Positions 15,338 through 21,501 of a stretch of DNA of 21,501 nucleotides are shown here, in pieces. The stretch's first letter is position 1, and each line of letters begins with the position of its first letter. Source of the stretch: Verrucomicrobiaceae bacterium UBA2429. Lineage in GTDB: Bacteria > Verrucomicrobiota > Verrucomicrobiia > Verrucomicrobiales > Verrucomicrobiaceae. Under the pieces are notes generated by a model that worked only from the letters and a program-made list of their open reading frames with translations, was not told the origin of the DNA and did no database searches. A program made the translations under genes and the position numbers. The stretch covers positions 1 to 21,501 of the forward strand of contig DDQZ01000015.1 in assembly GCA_002343505.1 (NCBI GenBank), written 5' to 3'.

Positions 15338-16225
15338 ATGAGCAGCCAGAAAATCGCCTTTGTCGGAGTCGGACGCATGGGGGCCAACATGGCCCGCCGC
15401 CTTAAAGATTGCGGACACATCCTCAGCGCCGTCTTTGACGTGAACCGGCCCGCCGCCGAATCGCTGGCCGCCGAGCTGGGCTGCTCCGCCCCGGCCACAT
15501 TGCGCGAGGTCACCGCCGCCTCGGATCTCATTTTCACCGTTGTCACCAATGACGACGCCATGCGCGGCATCTTTTTCAACGAAGAGGACAATCTGCTCAT
15601 CGGAGCGGAAGGGCGCGTTTTCCTCAACTGCGCCACCCTTTCCCCCGGCATCCACCGCGAGGTGGCCGCCGGCGCCGCGAAAGCCGGGGCCGCCTGCCTG
15701 GAGGCGGCGATGGCCTCCTCCATCAGCCACGCGCGCGAGGGCAAGCTCTACCTGATGATCGGCGGCGACGAGGCGGCATACCAAAAAGTGCTCCCCATCC
15801 TGGAGCAAATGAGCGTGAACCGCCGCCATGTGGGCGCCATCGGCCGCGCGGCGGAGGTGAAGGCGCTGGTGAACATGGTCATGAACATCAACACCGCCGG
15901 CCTGGCCGAGGGCCTCGGACTCGCCGCCGCTCTTGGACACGACCTGGACATGATCCGCGAGGTCTTCAGCCAGACCGGAGCCAACAGCCGCGTGCTGGAG
16001 ACTGACAGCGCCGACATGGCGGCGCGCGAGCACGACTGCTGGTTCTCCGCCGAGCATGCCGCCAAGGACAGCGGCATCGCCGCAGGGCTGGCCGCCGAGG
16101 CGGGACTGAACCTGCCGCTGAACAATGCCGCCAAGGCCCAGTATGACAAAATGGTGGCCCTCGGCCTGGGCGGACTCGACAAGTCCGGCATCGCCGAGCT
16201 GACCTTCAAGGGCCGCCACGCCTGA
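15338..16225 (+). CDS. NAD(P)-dependent beta-hydroxyacid dehydrogenase family protein
   Basis: The product is 295 residues from the ATG at 15338, the usual size for the 3-hydroxyisobutyrate/6-phosphogluconate-type family. The Rossmann motif GVGRMGANMARRL starts at residue 10. The catalytic lysine is K175 in AAEVKALVNMVMN. The substrate loop differs from the common DAPVSGG form and reads EAAMASSISHAREG (122-135), and the LDxST-like segment reads LNCATLSPG. The exact substrate is therefore not assignable. It starts 141 bp from the divergent deacetylase gene and heads a plus-strand run with the rhomboid and HtrA genes. A GAGGC/GCCTC hairpin overlaps its stop codon. Confidence 0.85.
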   Translation: MSSQKIAFVGVGRMGANMARRLKDCGHILSAVFDVNRPAAESLAAELGCSAPATLREVTAASDLIFTVVTNDDAMRGIFFNEEDNLLIGAEGRVFLNCATLSPGIHREVAAGAAKAGAACLEAAMASSISHAREGKLYLMIGGDEAAYQKVLPILEQMSVNRRHVGAIGRAAEVKALVNMVMNINTAGLAEGLGLAAALGHDLDMIREVFSQTGANSRVLETDSADMAAREHDCWFSAEHAAKDSGIAAGLAAEAGLNLPLNNAAKAQYDKMVALGLGGLDKSGIAELTFKGRHA

Positions 16226-16276
16226 GGCGGAAAATTTGCCTCGCAAGGCCGCGCCCGCGCCCGTAGTATCGTCCCC

Positions 16277-17266
16277 ATGTCCCTGGACAACCGCGATTAC
16301 ATGCGAAACGAGCCGCGCCCTGCGGAGGGCGCCTTGTTTTCACGCATGGACACCTTTCAATGGGTCTTCGCGCTGAACATCGGTGTCTTCGTGATCCAGT
16401 GGCTTTTTCAAATTGGCTGGATCGAGGACCCGGTCACAGGCCGCCGCGTCATGCCCATGGGTGGAGTCAGTGTGGATGATCTGGCGCGCGGGCAAGTGTG
16501 GACGCCCTTCACCTACATGTTCGTCCACGGCAGTGTGGGCCACATTCTGGTGAACATGATCATGCTCTGGTTCGCCGGGAGGCGCGTGCATGACCTCTTC
16601 GGCGGGCGCAACTTCCTTTACATCTACCTCATGTCCGGCCTGGCCGGGGCCGCGCTGGAAATGGCGCTGGGAGCGCTGGTGCTGGGCAGCACCTCCATCA
16701 CGCTCATCGGCGCCTCGGCCTGCTGCATGGGGCTGCTCCTGGCCTATGCGCTGGCCATGCCGGACGAGCAGCTCACCCTGCTGCTGTTCTTCATCATCCC
16801 TGTCCAGGCCACCCTGCGCGGCATGGCGCGTTTCCTTCTCCTCCTGAATGTGGCGCTCGGCCTGCTGGCCTGCTTCGACGCCCTGCCCTCCTGGCTCTCC
16901 GGCGGCGGCGGCGCGGTGGCCTACTGGGCGCATGTGGGCGGCGCGCTGGCCGGGTGGTACTTCGCGCGCGCTCTCGGCTACGGCGGCGCGCCGGCATTTT
17001 TCCAGCCGCCAGCCCTGGCGCGCCAGGCCCGCCCGCGCCGCGGCGCCGTGGCACGCGCTCGCAGGCCGGTGATCGAGATGGACATGGAGGCCATGCGCCG
17101 GAAAAATCCGAAAAACGACCCTGTCGTGGACCTCATGCGCGACGAGGTGGACCCCATTCTCGATAAAATCAGCGCCCACGGCATGCACAGCCTCAGCGAG
17201 GAGGAGAGGCGCACCCTGGAGCGCGCCAGCCGGCGCATCAGCAGCAAGACCGGCGGCAACTCCTGA
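16277..17266 (+). CDS. Rhomboid family intramembrane serine protease with DUF6576-like C-terminus
   Basis: The product is 329 residues. The rhomboid core has FTYMFVHGSVGHILVNM (H84, H89, N93 region), the nucleophile S147 in LIGASACCMG (GxSx motif) and the partner H219 in AHVGGALAGWYF. Several hydrophobic segments span about 28-235. The cytoplasmic tail from about 285 (DKISAHGMHSLSEEERRTLE) resembles the DUF6576 tail found on some rhomboids. Both catalytic residues are present, so the enzyme should cut single-pass proteins within the membrane. It begins 51 bp after the dehydrogenase and is followed 38 bp later by an HtrA protease gene. Substrate unknown. Confidence 0.9.
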   Translation: MSLDNRDYMRNEPRPAEGALFSRMDTFQWVFALNIGVFVIQWLFQIGWIEDPVTGRRVMPMGGVSVDDLARGQVWTPFTYMFVHGSVGHILVNMIMLWFAGRRVHDLFGGRNFLYIYLMSGLAGAALEMALGALVLGSTSITLIGASACCMGLLLAYALAMPDEQLTLLLFFIIPVQATLRGMARFLLLLNVALGLLACFDALPSWLSGGGGAVAYWAHVGGALAGWYFARALGYGGAPAFFQPPALARQARPRRGAVARARRPVIEMDMEAMRRKNPKNDPVVDLMRDEVDPILDKISAHGMHSLSEEERRTLERASRRISSKTGGNS

Positions 17267-17304
17267 GCCGTGACAAATCCTCCGCCGCGTCTTGCCTAGC
17301 CTGC

Positions 17305-18492
17305 ATGACCGCGCATGATAGCAGGCGCATGGAATCCCTCCGCCGACTCACTTTCGCCATCACGGTTTTTTTGGTCGCCTTTCTAGTCTTCTCTTTCTTG
17401 AAGAAAGATGAAGGGGGTTACGGCCTGCTGAACCTCCTGCGCGGGGAGAAGCCCGGCGCCACCCTGACGCTGCCGGCGGCTCCGAAGATCCAGCTTGACG
17501 AGATACCGCTGCTCTCCGCCCTGGATGGCGAGTTTGCCAAACTCTCCGCCGCCGTCCTGCCCTCGGTGGTGAGCGTGACGACGAGGACCGTGCGCCGCGG
17601 GCAGGCGGGCTGGCACCCGTTTTTCGGCATGGTGGCAGGGCGCCCGCAGGTGATCCCGGGCCTCGGCTCGGGGGCCATCATTTCCAAGGAAGGGCATGTG
17701 GTGACAAACTACCACGTCATCGCGGATGTGAGCGAGGTGATGGTCACCACCAACGATAACAAGCAGCATCCGGCCCGCATCCTCGGCGCCAGCCGGGAAA
17801 GGGACATCGCGCTGCTGAAGATCGAGGGGGAGGGCAAGGACTTCCCTGCTCTCAGTTTTGCCAATTCTGACGAGGCAAAAGTGGGGCAGATTGTATTCGC
17901 CGTGGGCAATCCCTTCGGTCTCAGCGGCACGGTGACGCAGGGCATCATCAGCGCGCGGGACCGGCACTTGAGCGACAGCCAGCTCGACTACTTGCAAACC
18001 GACACTGTGATCAACCCCGGCAACTCCGGCGGCCCGCTGGTGAACATCAGAGGGGAGATCATCGGCGTGAACGTGGCCATTTACCAGGGTGACCAAAACG
18101 TGCGCGCCTGGCAGGGTGTGGGCCTGGCCGTTCCGGCGAACGATGCCAAAGCGGTGGTCGAAGCGGTTTTGAAGCAGGGGCCGGCATCGGACAATGGCTA
18201 TCTGGGTCTGGAACTGAGCGCGGAGCCGGTGGTGCTGGATCGCGGCCCTGGCAGAGCCGGCATCGGAGCTTTCATCACGGACCTGGATCCCGGCTCCCCC
18301 GCCGCGCAGAGCGGGCTTCAGCCAGGGGATGTGATCACGACGCTCAACGGACTGGGTTTTGATTCACCGGCGGCTTTGCTCAAAGCCATACGCTCGCTCA
18401 AGCCGGGCAGCCAGGCGCGAGTCGCGCTCGTGCGCGACGGACGCATGGCGGAGATCACCGTCACTATCGGCGCGCGTCCGGACGCTCGTTGA
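17305..18492 (+). CDS. HtrA/DegP-like serine protease with PDZ domain
   Basis: The product is 395 residues; an in-frame ATG at 17329 would shorten it by eight. An N-terminal membrane anchor (LTFAITVFLVAFLVFSFL, about 15-32) is not followed by a clear cleavage site, so it is probably membrane-tethered. The trypsin-like triad is complete: H137 in VTNYHVI, D167 in SRERDIALLKI and S241 in INPGNSGGPL. One PDZ domain spans about 285-390 (FITDLDPGSPAAQSGLQPGD). This is the DegS-like arrangement of anchor, protease and single PDZ domain, though the role need not match DegS. It acts in periplasmic quality control or regulated proteolysis. It lies 38 bp after the rhomboid gene, and its stop is 17 bp from the convergent uxs stop. 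Confidence 0.92.
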   Translation: MTAHDSRRMESLRRLTFAITVFLVAFLVFSFLKKDEGGYGLLNLLRGEKPGATLTLPAAPKIQLDEIPLLSALDGEFAKLSAAVLPSVVSVTTRTVRRGQAGWHPFFGMVAGRPQVIPGLGSGAIISKEGHVVTNYHVIADVSEVMVTTNDNKQHPARILGASRERDIALLKIEGEGKDFPALSFANSDEAKVGQIVFAVGNPFGLSGTVTQGIISARDRHLSDSQLDYLQTDTVINPGNSGGPLVNIRGEIIGVNVAIYQGDQNVRAWQGVGLAVPANDAKAVVEAVLKQGPASDNGYLGLELSAEPVVLDRGPGRAGIGAFITDLDPGSPAAQSGLQPGDVITTLNGLGFDSPAALLKAIRSLKPGSQARVALVRDGRMAEITVTIGARPDAR

Positions 18493-18514
18493 GGAAGCCT
18501 GTCACCGGCTCAAC
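18488..18514. terminator. Possible bidirectional hairpin between htrA-like and uxs genes
   Basis: GTTGA pairs with TCAAC and GCC with GGC around a seven-base loop, with a bulge. Both stop codons lie inside the stem. There is no T-run on either side, so it is only a candidate shared terminator for two convergent genes. Confidence 0.3.
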
Positions 18515-19439
18515 CAACCACGGTCTTGAAATAGGCGACGGTGCGCTCGATGCCCTCCTCCAGCGGCACGCGCGGCTCCCAGCCGAGGTGGCTTTTCGCC
18601 AGCGAGATGTCGGGCTTGCGCTGGCGCGGGTCATCGGAGGGAAGCGGGTGGAAGGTGAGTTTTGATTTGCCGCCGACTTTTTTAAGCACCAGTTCCGCCA
18701 GCTCGATCATGGTGAACTCGCCGGGGTTGCCCAGGTTCACGGGGCCGGGGATGCCGGTGCTTTCCATGAAGCGGACGAAGCCCTCGATGAGGTCGTCCAC
18801 ATAGCAGAAACTGCGCGTCTGGGTGCCGTCTCCGTAGATGGTGATGTTCTCGCCACGAAGGGCCTGTACGATGAAGTTGGAGACGACACGGCCATCATCG
18901 GGCAGCATGCGCGGGCCGTAAGTGTTGAAGATTCTCACCACGCGGATGTCCACGCCGTTCTGGCGGTGGTAGTCGAAGAAGAGCGTCTCGGCGCAGCGCT
19001 TGCCCTCGTCATAGCATGCGCGCAGGCCGATGGGGTTGACATTGCCGCGATACGACTCCGGTTGGGGATGCACCTCGGGGTCGCCATAGACCTCGGAGGT
19101 GGAAGCCTGGAAAACCCGCGCGCGCACTCGCTTGGCGAGACCGAGCACGTTGATGGCACCCATGACGGAGGTTTTGACGGTCTTGATGGCGTTGTGCTGG
19201 TAGTGCGGCGGCGAAGCCGGGCATGCCAGGTTGTAAATGCGGTCCACCTCGGCCTTGAAGGGGTCAATGACATCGTGGCGGAAGAGCTCGAAGCGCGGGT
19301 TGCCAAGGTGCGCGGCGATGTTCGCCTTCCTGCCGGTGAAAAAGTTGTCCATGCACAGGACTTCGTGGCCTTCGTTGAGCAGGCGTTCGCAGAGATGTGA
19401 GCCGAGGAAACCGGCTCCGCCGGTGATGAGAATGCGCAT
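18510..19439 (-). CDS. uxs: UDP-glucuronate decarboxylase (UDP-xylose synthase)
   Basis: The product is 309 residues, full length for the soluble bacterial enzyme. It is an extended SDR protein: the NAD-binding GGAGFLG is at 7-13, and the catalytic set is T114/S115 in [10 protein letters not shown] with Y143 and K147 in [10 protein letters not shown]. The [12 protein letters not shown] segment and the NTYGPRM block are characteristic of UXS. It converts UDP-glucuronate to UDP-xylose with NAD bound, feeding extracellular polysaccharide or glycan synthesis. The gene is divergent from a Gfo/Idh/MocA oxidoreductase across 101 bp and convergent with the HtrA gene. Confidence 0.93.
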   Translation of the reverse strand: MRILITGGAGFLGSHLCERLLNEGHEVLCMDNFFTGRKANIAAHLGNPRFELFRHDVIDPFKAEVDRIYNLACPASPPHYQHNAIKTVKTSVMGAINVLGLAKRVRARVFQASTSEVYGDPEVHPQPESYRGNVNPIGLRACYDEGKRCAETLFFDYHRQNGVDIRVVRIFNTYGPRMLPDDGRVVSNFIVQALRGENITIYGDGTQTRSFCYVDDLIEGFVRFMESTGIPGPVNLGNPGEFTMIELAELVLKKVGGKSKLTFHPLPSDDPRQRKPDISLAKSHLGWEPRVPLEEGIERTVAYFKTVVG

Positions 19440-19540
19440 GGCACGACGCTAGTCCGGGACGATGCGCTGGCAAGGACAGCGTCGCGCGCGGGCTTTGTTT
19501 CTCTTGCCAGGGCGCAAGGCTTCTTCAATGCTGCCGGTTC
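19440..19540. promoter_or_regulatory. Divergent promoter region, uxs / Gfo-Idh-MocA
   Basis: CTGGCAAG (19467-19474) and CTTGCCAG (19503-19510) form a perfect 8-bp inverted repeat. Read outward, each arm gives a TTGCCA -35-like element. For uxs, 16 bases then TAGCGT (19451-19446) and six bases to the ATG. For the plus-strand gene, 17 bases then AATGCT (19527-19532), a poor -10, and eight bases to the ATG. The same inverted repeat could instead be an operator. Confidence 0.4.
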
Positions 19541-20506
<966 letters not shown>

Positions 20507-20768
20507 AAGAAGGAACGGACGTCATTGCGCCGACCAAAATTCTGGGGGCAGCATGATATGAACGCCACTGCCTGCGGGCTGGCAAATCGCAGTGGAGTCA
20601 CTTTGCATTGCGGTCTTCCAAGAAATCGAGAAGGTCAGGCGCAGCCGCTTTGTTTGAATGGGCGGCGAAGCCCGCAGCGACCTTTCGCATGAATACCAGC
20701 TTCACAGCTTTTTACGGTGATTACGGGACTGGACTCGTCTCGCCATGAGGAATGCCGCGAGCTGAATA
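20507..20768. other. Intergenic gap with no convincing gene
   Basis: No convincing gene is visible on either strand in this gap. CCACTGC (20565-20571) pairs with GCAGTGG (20589-20595) around a 17-base loop, a possible weak hairpin downstream of the oxidoreductase. The remainder has mixed composition and may hold the decayed end of something older. Confidence 0.4.
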
Positions 20769-21501
20769 TTATTCCGCCGCCTCCTCCACACTGATGCAGG
20801 TGCAGATGAGGTGGCGGTCGCCGTGGACGTTGTCCACGCGTGCCACCGGGGGCCAGTATTTCGACTCGCGCACCCAGGGCAGGGGGAAGGCGGCGGCCTC
20901 GCGGGTGTAGGAGTGCGGCCAGTCGGTCTTGGTGACATCGGCGGCGGTGTGCGGGGCGCGTTTGAGGGGATTGTCCAGCGCGTCGGCAGCGCCGCTCTCC
21001 ACGGCGGCGATCTCGCGGTGGATCTGCTCCATGGCCTCGCAAAAGCGGTCCAGCTCGGCTTTGCTCTCGCTCTCGGTGGGCTCGATCATCAGCGTGCCGC
21101 CCACGGGCCAGCTCATGGTGGGCGCGTGGTAGCCGAAGTCCATGAGGCGCTTCGCCACGTCCTCGACCGTCACTTTGTGAAAGCCGCGGAAGTCGAGGAT
21201 GCACTCGTGCGCCACGTGCCCGCTGCCGCCGCGGTAGAGCGTGGGGAAACACGCGGCCAGGCGGTGCGAGATGTAGTTCGCATTGAGAATGGCAAAGCGC
21301 GTGGCCTCGGTGAGGCGCGGGCCCATCATGGCGATGTACATCCAGGAGATGGTGCAGATGCTGGCGCTGCCCCAGGGCGCGGAGCAGACGGCGCCCTCGC
21401 TTTGCTCCGGCCAGGTGAGATGACCGGGCAGGAAAGGTTTCAAATGCGCGGCCACACAGATGGGGCCGACACCAGGTCCGCCGCCGCCGTGCGGGATGCA
21501 G
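20769..21501 (-). CDS. gcvP: Glycine dehydrogenase (decarboxylating), C-terminal part
   Basis: About 244 C-terminal residues are present; the 5' part lies right of the window. The first visible residues, [20 protein letters not shown], are the glycine-rich GcvP signature, followed by PFLPGH, a block [20 protein letters not shown], and [20 protein letters not shown] with [19 protein letters not shown]. These are near-invariant in the P-protein. It is the PLP enzyme of the glycine cleavage system, which decarboxylates glycine and passes the aminomethyl group to lipoylated GcvH. The PLP lysine lies outside the window. The stop is TAA at 20769, after CISVEEAAE. No partner gcv genes are in view. 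Confidence 0.95.
   Translation of the reverse strand, partial: CIPHGGGGPGVGPICVAAHLKPFLPGHLTWPEQSEGAVCSAPWGSASICTISWMYIAMMGPRLTEATRFAILNANYISHRLAACFPTLYRGGSGHVAHECILDFRGFHKVTVEDVAKRLMDFGYHAPTMSWPVGGTLMIEPTESESKAELDRFCEAMEQIHREIAAVESGAADALDNPLKRAPHTAADVTKTDWPHSYTREAAAFPLPWVRESKYWPPVARVDNVHGDRHLICTCISVEEAAE

Noticed and set aside
15197..16246. N-terminal extension of the polysaccharide deacetylase
   Set aside because: The added sequence is antisense to the dehydrogenase gene, and the internal ATG at 15196 starts a lipoprotein signal.

Overview
The window looks like a chromosomal segment from the Planctomycetes-Verrucomicrobia superphylum, most likely a high-GC Verrucomicrobiota. The main evidence is a four-gene minus-strand cluster of families typical of that group: a DUF1501 protein, a PPC-domain protein, a PSCyt1/DUF1549/DUF1553 cytochrome, and a PSCyt1-WD40 protein with a very long coiled coil. 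Everything here is read by eye from the sequence. No database search was run, so family names rest on motifs and architecture.

Positions 1-2.9 kb are an accessory patch with visibly lower GC and several broken genes. It holds a REP-associated tyrosine (HUH, Y1) transposase that runs off the left edge. It also holds two inverted copies of a GTTTCC-rich repeat, the 3' end of a DUF1553 cytochrome gene cut exactly at one repeat, and a 261-bp MITE-like palindrome with 14-bp terminal inverted repeats and an 11-bp flanking direct repeat. A small membrane-protein gene, a short ORF with an ATGA overlap to a frameshifted ORF, and a possible minus-strand remnant complete it.

Positions 2.9-13.4 kb are the secreted cytochrome/DUF1501 cluster. 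Transcription order is DUF1501, PPC protein, DUF1549/DUF1553 cytochrome, then WD40-coiled-coil cytochrome. All four carry export signals, and the set probably acts together in the periplasm or at the outer membrane. The substrate cannot be read from the sequence.

Positions 13.4-21.5 kb are mostly housekeeping genes. On the minus strand are a small single-pass protein and a putative lipoprotein polysaccharide deacetylase. A plus-strand run follows: a beta-hydroxyacid dehydrogenase family protein, a rhomboid protease with a C-terminal DUF6576-like segment, and an HtrA/DegP serine protease with a PDZ domain. Convergent to these is a UDP-glucuronate decarboxylase (UXS), which is divergent from a Gfo/Idh/MocA oxidoreductase. 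The window ends in the 3' part of gcvP (glycine decarboxylase). No tRNA, rRNA or CRISPR array was seen.

The strongest leads are the layered insertions in the first 2.9 kb and the unusual 1181-residue cytochrome-propeller-coiled-coil protein with its partners. No clearly new defence or biosynthetic system was found.
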